Shown: in pieces, positions 7,628 to 15,357 of the stretch
Layout of the letters: each line of letters starts with the position of its first letter
How positions within the stretch are numbered: the stretch's first letter is position 1
NCBI GenBank assembly: GCA_023141985.1
Contig: JAGLKH010000050.1
Location: 1-18,060 of the forward strand
Direction: 5' to 3'
DNA length: 18,060 bases
Origin: Flavobacteriaceae bacterium
GTDB taxonomy: Bacteria; Bacteroidota; Bacteroidia; Flavobacteriales; Flavobacteriaceae
Notes under the pieces: generated by a model
The model's input: the letters and a program-made list of their open reading frames with translations, nothing else
Told to the model about the DNA's origin: nothing
Databases searched by the model: none
Translations under genes and position numbers: made by a program

Positions 7628-8143
7628 ATGATCTATAGATTTAGAGTTATACTTGACAACGATACCGAAGACGATGTATTTCGTGATTTAGAAATTCGTG
7701 AAACAGATACTCTTGAAGATTTGCACAACATTATTACCCAATCATTTGGATTCGATGGTACAGAAATGGCATCGTTTTACAATAGTGATGACGAATGGAA
7801 TCAAGGCGAAGAATTTTCGTTATTCGACATGAGTGAAGGTATAAATTTAGTAAGATTAATGAATGAGACCATATTGGAAGATGTCATTAATGAAGCAAAA
7901 ACTAAACTTATTTATGTCTATGATTTCTATAATATGTGGACGTTTTATGTTGAATTAGCCGAAATTGTAGATGAAGCTGAAGGGACAGATTATCCTAACC
8001 TTATGTTTGTCCATGGACAAATTCCTGATGAAGCTCCAAAAAAATCTTTTGAAATAGAAGAATCGGAAGACTTTGATGAATTTGAAAATGATTTGGATAT
8101 AGATGGCTACGAGAGTTTAGACTTTGATGAAAACTGGAACTAA
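7628..8143 (+). CDS. pRiA4b ORF-3-like protein (IS1096 TnpR passenger family)
   Basis: The 171-residue protein resembles the pRiA4b ORF-3/IS1096 passenger family. The N-terminal beta strand IYRFRVIL (2-9) and the segment TDTLEDLHNIITQSFGFDG (27-45) match the family's typical 'L..LH..I...FGW' pattern, and YVYDFYNMWTFYVEL (97-111) matches its 'Y.YDFGD.W...I.L' core. The last 40 residues are strongly acidic (ESEDFDEFENDLDIDG and beyond) and probably disordered. Despite the family name there is no transposase or inverted repeat nearby, and such genes are common as single chromosomal copies in Bacteroidota. No biochemical function is established that I know of. It follows the heme A synthase gene by 38 bases but probably has its own promoter. 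Confidence 0.8.
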   Translation: MIYRFRVILDNDTEDDVFRDLEIRETDTLEDLHNIITQSFGFDGTEMASFYNSDDEWNQGEEFSLFDMSEGINLVRLMNETILEDVINEAKTKLIYVYDFYNMWTFYVELAEIVDEAEGTDYPNLMFVHGQIPDEAPKKSFEIEESEDFDEFENDLDIDGYESLDFDENWN

Positions 8144-8214
8144 ACTAAACCACTATGGGCTAGAAGTCTATAGGTTTAACTAAGCAATAAATTTCTTTTA
8201 GTTATTGGTTACTA

Positions 8215-8247
8215 GTTATTTAGTCTAACCCAAAAAAGACTATTAAC
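8215..8247. terminator. Possible shared terminator between convergent genes
   Basis: Between the convergent genes ending at 8143 and 8355, GTTATTTAGTC (8215-8225) can pair with GACTATTAAC (8238-8247) with a small bulge and a 12-base loop. A second, weaker inverted repeat (ACTTAG/CTAAGT) spans 8279-8303. Neither has a clean GC-rich stem with a U tract. The surrounding 211 bases hold repeated AGTTATT/AATAACT words and no convincing reading frame. Confidence 0.25.
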
Positions 8248-8354
8248 TCAAAAACATAATAACTTAATAACTATTTGAACTTAGAATATTTTAGAAACTA
8301 AGTCTTGCAGCAAATGCATAGTTTTAACGAACCATTGAGACCAATAAACAGCTA

Positions 8355-9413
8355 TTAAAGTATTTTTGTGTTTACTGTTTCGTAATTGCGTTTAACAAAG
8401 TCTAATGCATTCTTTAAAATTTCTCCCATATTTTTACTGTGCTTAAATTTTAAATCTAATGTATAATCATAAATTTTAGATTTTAATAGCTTTATATTAT
8501 CTTTAGTAGATAAAGTGTCGTTTGTCATGCAGTCTAACAATCCTTTTATTCTATCACTATAACTTAATAAGCGCTTAGCAACAATAGAGCGCTCTTCTAT
8601 TTTATATTGATCTATGGATTCCTGTTGAAATTTTTCTGACACTAATTCTACCATTTCTAAATTTTCTTTAAAGAACTGTGGTCTGTAAATATTAAATTTT
8701 CCTTCATAACATTGTTGATCAAAATCTATAGCTCTAATTTTATATACAACCTGATCAAAATCGTGAGTTGGCACAATCACATAATTATAAGAACGCATAT
8801 CTCCTAAAAGCCTTATCATACAACGTTCGTTAAACTTTACAAATTCCTTGGCAATTTGTGATTTTTCAGATGGATTACACTCATTAAGCATATTTTTAAT
8901 AAACTCATCACCAGGAATTCCGGCAATATGTTCTTCAATTAAAGTATCCTTATACACTAAAAAATTTAGATTATATGGAGATAACATATGCTCTAATTCT
9001 AATCCATAAATACGAGAAGCATCTGCTTTTTTTACATAAAAATAAATGTAGTTATCATTAATAATATTTCTAACTTTAATTCTAAAAGGCTTAGAATTAC
9101 CAAAAGTACAATAATCAATAGCGTCAATATTTAGAAAAGGAAATGTTATCTCGGTACCATCCGAATGCAAGTTTGCATATATTTTCTTTAAGCTTAAATC
9201 TATATCTTTACGTTCAAATTCATTATAATATACTCGTATCCAAAGTGAATCTTCACCATTTTTATCATATACTACAACAGATCCTTGAAAACGCAATAAG
9301 TCTTCGTAGAAAATAGGAAATCTAATATTTCTATTATATTCCGAAAGATAAGAATGTAACTTACTGCTTACAGGATAAGATGGTTTCCTTTTGGATATTT
9401 TTAAATCTTTCAT
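8355..9413 (-). CDS. Uncharacterised protein with kinase-like active-site layout
   Basis: I do not recognise a named family for this 352-residue protein. What can be seen resembles a divergent protein-kinase-like fold. A beta-rich N-terminal half contains IYFYVKKADASR (123-134) with K128/K129, followed by acidic residues E139/E141 in a helix-like segment. A hinge-like strand FLVYKDTLIEEHIAGIPGDEF (151-171) comes next. A possible catalytic loop is LLGDMRSYN (202-210), with D205 and N210 spaced five apart as in HRDLKPEN. A metal-binding DFD follows at 231-233 in IRAIDFDQ. The C-terminal 110 residues are helical, charged and lysine-rich. There is no signal peptide or transmembrane helix, so it is probably cytoplasmic. 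It is divergently arranged to an ABC exporter operon. HipA-like or PI-kinase-like relationships are possible; substrate and activity are unknown. Confidence 0.7.
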   Translation of the reverse strand: MKDLKISKRKPSYPVSSKLHSYLSEYNRNIRFPIFYEDLLRFQGSVVVYDKNGEDSLWIRVYYNEFERKDIDLSLKKIYANLHSDGTEITFPFLNIDAIDYCTFGNSKPFRIKVRNIINDNYIYFYVKKADASRIYGLELEHMLSPYNLNFLVYKDTLIEEHIAGIPGDEFIKNMLNECNPSEKSQIAKEFVKFNERCMIRLLGDMRSYNYVIVPTHDFDQVVYKIRAIDFDQQCYEGKFNIYRPQFFKENLEMVELVSEKFQQESIDQYKIEERSIVAKRLLSYSDRIKGLLDCMTNDTLSTKDNIKLLKSKIYDYTLDLKFKHSKNMGEILKNALDFVKRNYETVNTKIL

Positions 9414-9431
9414 ACCTTACAATCTATATCT

Positions 9432-9439
9432 CAAATGTA
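9432..9439 (-). promoter_or_regulatory. -7 element for the kinase-like gene
   Basis: On the minus strand this reads TACATTTG, an exact TAnnTTTG match about 18 bases before the ATG at 9413. I could not find a -33 TTG at the normal distance. It lies in the 113-base divergent region shared with the ABC transporter genes. Confidence 0.4.
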
Positions 9440-9526
9440 ATATATTTTATAGAGTTAGTATTATCCTTTGTAACAAGTTTTAAGTTTTATCGTCTTACAT
9501 TTATAATCAACCAAAAATCAAATATC

Positions 9527-10423
9527 TTGGAGTCTATTCTAACTATTAATAACCTTACTAAAAAATATGGTTATATAACAGCTGTAAAAAACCTTTCTTT
9601 TAATATAGAAAAAGGCAATATTTATGGCATTCTTGGACCTAATGGAAGCGGAAAATCTACAACTTTAGGTGTTGTTTTAAATGTAGTAAATAAAACCAGT
9701 GGTGATTTTTCATGGTACAATGGGCAATTATCTACTCACGAAGCGCTTAAAAAAGTTGGTGCTATTATTGAGCGTCCTAATTTTTATCCATACATGACTG
9801 CTTACCAAAATTTAAAATTGGTTTGTAAAATTAAAAGTGTGGACTTTTCTAAAATAGATGAAAAACTTGAACTTGTAGATTTACTTGACAGAAAAGATCA
9901 TAAGTTTAAAACCTTTTCTTTAGGTATGAAACAACGACTGGCCATAGCTTCGGCATTGCTTAACGATCCGGAAATATTAATTCTTGACGAACCAACAAAT
10001 GGGTTAGACCCTCAGGGTATACACCAGGTTAGAGAAATTATAAAAGGTATTGCTCAAAAAGGCACAACTATTTTACTGGCTTCTCACCTGCTGGACGAAG
10101 TAGAAAAAGTATGTACGCATGTTGTTGTGCTTAGTAAAGGGGAAAAATTATATTCTGGAAGAGTTGATGAAATGATTTCCAGTCATGGTTTTTTTGAATT
10201 AAAATCTAATCAACATGATGAATTAATTAAACTACTTGAAAGTGACACAACCTTTGGTAAGCTTAAAATTAAAGATGGATTAATCACCGCTTTTTTAAAT
10301 TCTCCAATGGATGCGTCATCATTTAACAATCTAATGTTTGAAAAAGGCATTACGCTTTCGCATTTGGTAAAACGTAAGGAAAGTCTTGAAGAACAATTCC
10401 TTCAATTAACCAATAACAACTAA
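9527..10423 (+). CDS. ABC transporter ATP-binding protein, TTG start
   Basis: The product (298 residues from the TTG at 9527) is the nucleotide-binding subunit of an ABC-2 type exporter. It shows Walker A GPNGSGKST (37-45), the signature FSLGMKQR (130-137), Walker B ILILDEPTNGLDP (150-162) and the switch histidine in LLASHLLDEVEKVC. The C-terminal 80 residues form the accessory domain common in this group. An ATG at 9380 in the same frame would add 49 hydrophobic residues and overlap the divergent gene. That extension has no place in a cytoplasmic ATPase, whereas ESILTINNLTKKYG right after the TTG is a textbook family start. The leader shares AACCAAAAATCAA with the leader of the next gene. 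The permease follows 19 bases downstream, so the two form an operon. The transported substrate is unknown. Confidence 0.88.
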   Translation: MESILTINNLTKKYGYITAVKNLSFNIEKGNIYGILGPNGSGKSTTLGVVLNVVNKTSGDFSWYNGQLSTHEALKKVGAIIERPNFYPYMTAYQNLKLVCKIKSVDFSKIDEKLELVDLLDRKDHKFKTFSLGMKQRLAIASALLNDPEILILDEPTNGLDPQGIHQVREIIKGIAQKGTTILLASHLLDEVEKVCTHVVVLSKGEKLYSGRVDEMISSHGFFELKSNQHDELIKLLESDTTFGKLKIKDGLITAFLNSPMDASSFNNLMFEKGITLSHLVKRKESLEEQFLQLTNNN

Positions 10424-10442
10424 CCAAAAATCAATCAAGAAA

Positions 10443-11267
10443 ATGTTACGTCTTTTAAATTTAGAATTACAAAAACTTTTACTTAATAAAACGAGTAAAA
10501 TACTCATATTCATATCATTTATTTTACCGCTTTTTGTCATATTATTATCCTCATTAAAAATTAATGTCTTTGGTTTTTTTACTATAGAGCTTGGTGAATT
10601 AGGGATTTTTAATTTCCCCGTTATTTGGCATCTAACAACCTTTTTTGCGTCGCAGTTTAAGTTTTTCTTTGCTATTGTTGTGGTCTCAATGATTGGAAAT
10701 GAATACAGTAATAAAACCATAAAACAAAATTTAATTGATGGATTGAGCAAGAAAGAATTTATACTATCAAAATTTTATACTATTGTATTCTTTTCATTAG
10801 TTTCTACAGTCATTATATTTTTCATCTCACTATTGATAGGTTTATATTATTCAAGTTATACTGAGTTTAATATTATTATTAGAGAAACTGAATACTTACT
10901 AGCATATTTTGTAAAATTAGTTGGATTTTTCTCATTCTGTTTATTTTTAGGTATGTTAGCAAAGCGCTCTGCCTTTGCGTTAGCTTTTCTTTTTGTGGAC
11001 TTTATTGTAGAAGGGATAATCTTAGGTTTAATTACCTGGCAGGCAAACTTTGAGATAGCTGAAAAAGTTCAGAATTTCTTCCCACTTAAATCTATGTATA
11101 ACCTAATAAAGCAACCTTTCCAACGTATTGCTATGACTAAGTTTCCTGACAAAGAAAATTTAGTATACGACTATGCAGTGCATTGGTACGAGATAGTAAT
11201 AGTGTTGTGTTGGACAGCTTTGTTTATCTTTTTATCGTACAGATTATTAAAAAAGAGAGATTTATAA
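10443..11267 (+). CDS. ABC-2 type transporter permease
   Basis: This 274-residue membrane protein is the partner of the ATPase encoded just upstream. It has about six transmembrane helices, starting near residues 18-38 and ending near 250-268, with a basic C-terminal KKRDL. The segment NEYSNKTIKQNLIDGLSKKE (86-105), continuing to K110, is the cytoplasmic coupling region typical of ABC-2 permeases (the E-Y-x-x-x-T-x-x-x-x-L-x-x-G pattern). Known members of the family export drugs, lipids, polysaccharides or peptides, or act in gliding and resistance. Nothing here narrows the substrate. The spacing to the ATPase gene implies co-transcription; the next gene begins 26 bases after its stop and may be read through. 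No periplasmic adaptor or outer membrane partner is encoded nearby. Confidence 0.88.
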   Translation: MLRLLNLELQKLLLNKTSKILIFISFILPLFVILLSSLKINVFGFFTIELGELGIFNFPVIWHLTTFFASQFKFFFAIVVVSMIGNEYSNKTIKQNLIDGLSKKEFILSKFYTIVFFSLVSTVIIFFISLLIGLYYSSYTEFNIIIRETEYLLAYFVKLVGFFSFCLFLGMLAKRSAFALAFLFVDFIVEGIILGLITWQANFEIAEKVQNFFPLKSMYNLIKQPFQRIAMTKFPDKENLVYDYAVHWYEIVIVLCWTALFIFLSYRLLKKRDL

Positions 11268-11293
11268 TATATTTATAGGCTATTTGCTTATAA

Positions 11294-14200
11294 ATGAAAA
11301 AGATATTATTAATCCTAACTCTTCTAGGGTCAATACAAGTTATTGCCCAAGGTGAAGCCGCCAATTGGTATTTTGGCTTTGGTGCTGGGATGCAATTTGA
11401 CCAAACAACAGGAACTACAACTGTAGTAAACGATGGTCAATTAAGCACCAATGAAGGATGCTCGACAATATCTGACGCAAATGGCAACTTATTTTTTTAT
11501 TCTGATGGAATTACAGTTTGGAATAGAAATCATCAAGCCATGCCTAATGGAACTGGATTATTTGGGGATCCTTCCAGCACGCAATCCGCTTTAGTTGTCC
11601 CAAAACCTGATGATCCTAATATATACTATATTTTTACTGTAGATATTAAGTTTGATTATGAACCTGTAGATCATGGATTGAGTTATTCTGTTGTTGATAT
11701 GTCACTTGATGGTGGTTTAGGTGATGTTACTGCCGATAAAAATATAAATTTACTAGGCACATGCTCAGAAAAAATAACTGCCGTATTAAAAGATTGTATT
11801 ACAAAATCTATTTGGGTAGTTACTTTCGCTTCAGTTGATGGAGGTCCAGGCCCTTATACTACATATCATTCTTTTGAAGTAAATAATTTGGGAGTTAACA
11901 CAACTGCTGTAAAAACAACATTTGGCATAAGCATAAACGATCAACGTGGGTATTTAAAACTCTCTCCCGATGGCACAAAAATGGCATGTGCTAATATGAC
12001 CAGTGGTTTATTTTTATACGATTTTGATGAAAACACAGGAATACCAACTAACCAACAACAACTCATTATTAATTCTCCAAGTTTTGCTCCTTATGGTATA
12101 GAGTTTTCACCGAATAGCCAGTTACTATATGTACATTCATCTAATTCTGCTGGAGGTACTGATCCAGCGAATCACTCTTCTGTATTAACACAATTTAATC
12201 TAGCTGCTGCCGATATTCAAACGAGCGAGTTTATATTAGATGACAGGCAACTCTACAGAGGAGGATTGCAGTTAGGGCCAAACGGTAAAATTTATAGAGC
12301 CTTAAGCGCTACTTATCCTCAAGGCCTACCTTTTCTTGGTGTAATAAATAACCCGAATAATATTGGTGCTGCTGCCAACTACCAACATGATGCTATTAGC
12401 CTTTCTCCAAATTTATCATCACAAGGGCTTCCTCCTTTTATTCAATCTATTTTTAACTCAGAAATAGATATCATTAGAAATGGTCTCAGTATAACAAACC
12501 TTTCACTCTGTGATGGTGATACTTATACACTTTTCGCTGACCCTATTGTAGGCGCAACTTATACTTGGACTTTAGATGGCAACCCTTTAGCTGAAAATGA
12601 TCTGAATCTCATTGTTACTCAAGCAGGACATTATCAAGTTTATATAGACCCAAATAATGGTGATTGTGCTATAGAGGGGGAAGCATTTGTAAGTTATTTT
12701 ACGCCTCCAATTGCAAACCAGCCTACAAATATTGATGTTTGCGACAACGATAATGATGGTTTCTTTATATTCGATTTTACAGTCGATGTAGATGCACAAG
12801 TTATAGGTGCTCAAGACCCTGCTACATTTAGCATACACTATTTTGAAACTGCAAACGATGCCACAAATAATGCAAATGAGATTGTAATGCCTTATCAAAA
12901 CATTGCTAATCCACAAGAAATATTTGTGAGAATTAATAACGATGGCTTTACCGATTGCTTTGACATCACCTCCTTTTTTATTGAGATATTTGATACGCCA
13001 ACAGCAAACCAACCTATAAATATTGATGTTTGCGACAACGATAATGATGGCTTCTTTATGTTTGATTTCACAGTCGATGTAGATGCACAAGTTTTAAATA
13101 CTCAAGACCCTGCTACATTTAGCGTACACTATTTTGAAACTGCAAACGATGCCACAAATAATATAAATGAAATTGTAATGCCTTATCAAAATATCACAAG
13201 TCTTCAAGAAATATTTGTGAGAATTGAAAATGATGGTTTTACCAATTGCTTTGACATCACCTCCTTTTTTATTGAGATATTTGATACGCCAGCAGCAACT
13301 CAGCCCTTAAATATTGATGTTTGCGACAACGATAATGATGATTTATTTATATTCGATTTTACAGTCGATGTAGATGCACAAGTTTTAAATACTCAAGACC
13401 CTGCTACATTTAGCATACACTATTTTGAAACTGCAAACGATGCCACAAATAATATAAATGAAATTGTAATGCCTTATCAAAATATCACAAGTCTTCAAGA
13501 AATATTTGTGAGAATTGAAAACGATGGCTTTACCGATTGCTTTGATACCACATCTTTTTTTATCGAAATATTTGATACCCCAACGGTTAATTCTATAGGA
13601 GATTTCGAAGTTTGTGATGACACTTCAGATGGTGATAATATGAATGGTCAAACTACAGTAGATTTACTTGAAATAAATACCCTGGTTTTAGGAAGTCAAG
13701 ATGCATTATTATACTATATTACATATCATAGTTCACAATTAGATGCAGATTCCGGAACTGCCGCATTACCACTCTCCTATTATAACTCAACTCCAAATAT
13801 CGAAGTGATATTTGTTAGAATTGAAAATATTTTAAATATAAATTGTTACGATACTATGTCGTTTAATTTAGTAGTAAATATCGCTCCTGAAACATTTAAT
13901 GACACACTTATACAATGTGATGAAGACGGTAATGTAGATGGGTTAACAACTTTTAATTTAACAGAAGCTAATGATGTACTTACTGGCGGGTTTGCCGACA
14001 GGTCTACCAAATTCTTCCTCAGTCTTACTGATGCACAAGCCAATATTAACGAAATTGATGGCAACTCCTATGATAATATCACTAATCCTCAAACCATTTA
14101 CGTACAAGTTATTAACGATATTACGGGTTGTCTTGATTTTGCAGAACTCATTCTGGATGTAAGTCTTACCAATGCTAATGATGCCATACTTACCACTTGT

Positions 14201-15166
14201 GACGACGATGGCATAGAAGATGGTTTTTATGCCTTTAATCTATCTGATGCAGATGCAGATGTCTTGAATGGAATAACTATAAATGTAACCCTAAACTACT
14301 ACGAAACTTACAATGATGCGCTTTTAGAGCAAAACCCTTTACCAAACTCATATATCAATACCATGCCTTACTCACATACTATTTATGTAAGAGTAGAAAA
14401 TGATAACGCTTGCTTTGGTATTAACCAAGTGCAATTAACCGTATTCGAACTTCCTGATATTGAAATTGAAGATGAAGCTCTTTATTGCCTAAATTTCTTT
14501 CCACAAACCATAACCTTAACTGGTGGTATAATTAAAGATTTACCTGGTAATTATTCTTACCTATGGTCAACTGGTGAAACAACTTCTGAAATTGAAATAA
14601 ATCAACCTGGAAGTTATTCTGTAACGGTTACTAACGTTAATGGATGCGCCAAAGACAGAACCATTACTGTACTACCTTCTAATATTGCTACCATTGAATC
14701 TGTTGTTGTTACAGACGCTACACTAAATAATACAATTACTGTTAATGTATCTGGTGAAGGCACTTATGGTTTCGCTTTAGATGATAGTAATGGACCTTAT
14801 CAAGACAGTAACTTTTTCGAAAACGTTGCCCCTGGACTACATACTGTGTATGTTATCGATAAGAAGAATAATTGTGGGATCGTAGAAGAAATTGTTTCAG
14901 TAATTGGATTTCCGCTATTCTTTACCCCAAATAACGATTCCTACAACGATACCTGGCAAGTCTATGGGCTTTCTAATCAATTTCAGCCTAACACTACAAT
15001 ATTTATCTATGATCGTTATGGTAAATTATTGAAACAACTTGATCCTACTGGCCCTGGTTGGGATGGAACTTTTAATGGACATAGACTGCCTAGTAATGAT
15101 TATTGGTTTCATGTTACGCTACAAGATGGAAGAGTATTTAAAAGCCACTTTACTTTAAAATATTAG
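11294..15166 (+). CDS. Large secreted repeat protein with T9SS type B sorting domain
   Basis: The 1290-residue protein begins with a signal peptide (MKKILLILTLLGSIQVIAQ, cleavage near 19). Residues about 20-395 look like a beta-propeller, with a recurring pattern such as NLFFYSDGITVWN and a SPDGTKMACA segment. A Cys-containing Ig-like domain follows (about 404-470). Six repeats then begin near C483, C580, C677, C774, C875 and C969, each opening with CD and an Asp-rich loop and ending in a FVRI/YVRV strand plus a second Cys. A second Ig-like domain (about 1060-1125, YLWSTGETTSEI) precedes the gliding-motility-type C-terminal domain (from FFTPNND at 1209 to the end, with GWDGTFNG). That domain sends proteins through T9SS to the cell surface or medium. 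Large adhesins and surface proteins often have this build. Function and ligand are not readable from sequence. Confidence 0.9.
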   Translation: MKKILLILTLLGSIQVIAQGEAANWYFGFGAGMQFDQTTGTTTVVNDGQLSTNEGCSTISDANGNLFFYSDGITVWNRNHQAMPNGTGLFGDPSSTQSALVVPKPDDPNIYYIFTVDIKFDYEPVDHGLSYSVVDMSLDGGLGDVTADKNINLLGTCSEKITAVLKDCITKSIWVVTFASVDGGPGPYTTYHSFEVNNLGVNTTAVKTTFGISINDQRGYLKLSPDGTKMACANMTSGLFLYDFDENTGIPTNQQQLIINSPSFAPYGIEFSPNSQLLYVHSSNSAGGTDPANHSSVLTQFNLAAADIQTSEFILDDRQLYRGGLQLGPNGKIYRALSATYPQGLPFLGVINNPNNIGAAANYQHDAISLSPNLSSQGLPPFIQSIFNSEIDIIRNGLSITNLSLCDGDTYTLFADPIVGATYTWTLDGNPLAENDLNLIVTQAGHYQVYIDPNNGDCAIEGEAFVSYFTPPIANQPTNIDVCDNDNDGFFIFDFTVDVDAQVIGAQDPATFSIHYFETANDATNNANEIVMPYQNIANPQEIFVRINNDGFTDCFDITSFFIEIFDTPTANQPINIDVCDNDNDGFFMFDFTVDVDAQVLNTQDPATFSVHYFETANDATNNINEIVMPYQNITSLQEIFVRIENDGFTNCFDITSFFIEIFDTPAATQPLNIDVCDNDNDDLFIFDFTVDVDAQVLNTQDPATFSIHYFETANDATNNINEIVMPYQNITSLQEIFVRIENDGFTDCFDTTSFFIEIFDTPTVNSIGDFEVCDDTSDGDNMNGQTTVDLLEINTLVLGSQDALLYYITYHSSQLDADSGTAALPLSYYNSTPNIEVIFVRIENILNINCYDTMSFNLVVNIAPETFNDTLIQCDEDGNVDGLTTFNLTEANDVLTGGFADRSTKFFLSLTDAQANINEIDGNSYDNITNPQTIYVQVINDITGCLDFAELILDVSLTNANDAILTTCDDDGIEDGFYAFNLSDADADVLNGITINVTLNYYETYNDALLEQNPLPNSYINTMPYSHTIYVRVENDNACFGINQVQLTVFELPDIEIEDEALYCLNFFPQTITLTGGIIKDLPGNYSYLWSTGETTSEIEINQPGSYSVTVTNVNGCAKDRTITVLPSNIATIESVVVTDATLNNTITVNVSGEGTYGFALDDSNGPYQDSNFFENVAPGLHTVYVIDKKNNCGIVEEIVSVIGFPLFFTPNNDSYNDTWQVYGLSNQFQPNTTIFIYDRYGKLLKQLDPTGPGWDGTFNGHRLPSNDYWFHVTLQDGRVFKSHFTLKY
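12728..13600 (+). repeat. Three tandem 291-bp repeats within the first T9SS gene
   Basis: Three units of exactly 291 bp (97 codons) begin at 12728, 13019 and 13310 with AATATTGATGTTTGCGACAA. Units 2 and 3 are identical over 106 bases (13125-13230 against 13416-13521) and differ at one base over the 161 bases 13070-13230. Units 1 and 2 instead share an identical 47-base end (12954-13000 against 13245-13291), where unit 3 differs. The frame is kept throughout, so the copies encode three nearly equal protein domains. Confidence 0.95.
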
Positions 15167-15248
15167 AATAATTCCAAATTTAAGTTCTAAAATAATAGCC
15201 TTTATTTATCGTTATAATTTGAATAAGTTTGCATTTCGTCGATTTTTA

Positions 15249-15279
15249 TTGCGTTTTATCTATGTTTTACCTATGTTTG
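15249..15279 (+). promoter_or_regulatory. Probable promoter of the second T9SS protein gene
   Basis: TTG at 15249-15251 and TATGTTTG at 15272-15279 are separated by 20 bases and match the Bacteroidota -33 and -7 elements well. Transcription would begin near 15286, giving a leader of roughly 70 bases to the ATG at 15358. This indicates the second surface protein gene is expressed independently of the first. The 191-base gap otherwise shows no gene or clear terminator. Confidence 0.55.
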
Positions 15280-15357
15280 CGAATTATGTCTTTATTTCAT
15301 TGAATTAAATCGAAAAGTCTCCAAATACTTGGTGATTTATATATAAACCTACAAGTC

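Noticed and set aside
7628..8143. Possible transposable element because of the IS1096 passenger family name
   Set aside because: There is no transposase gene, terminal inverted repeat or target duplication nearby; such genes are usually ordinary chromosomal genes in this group.
9380..9526. In-frame ATG extension of the ABC ATPase with a hydrophobic N-terminus
   Set aside because: It overlaps the start of the divergent gene, covers its promoter-like sequence, and adds 49 residues with no counterpart in ABC ATPases; the family N-terminus begins right after the TTG at 9527.
10406..10750. Minus-strand reading frame over the start of the ABC permease gene
   Set aside because: It lies antisense to a well-supported membrane protein and has no recognisable family features.
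11272..11294. TTTATA/TATAAA inverted repeat just before the first T9SS gene
   Set aside because: Six AT pairs with an 11-base loop are expected by chance at this base composition; the nearby TATATTTA differs from the -7 consensus and has no -33 partner.
12587..13090. Long minus-strand reading frame (167 codons) inside the repeat region
   Set aside because: It is antisense to a clear secreted repeat protein, and its internal repetition merely mirrors the 291-bp DNA repeats.
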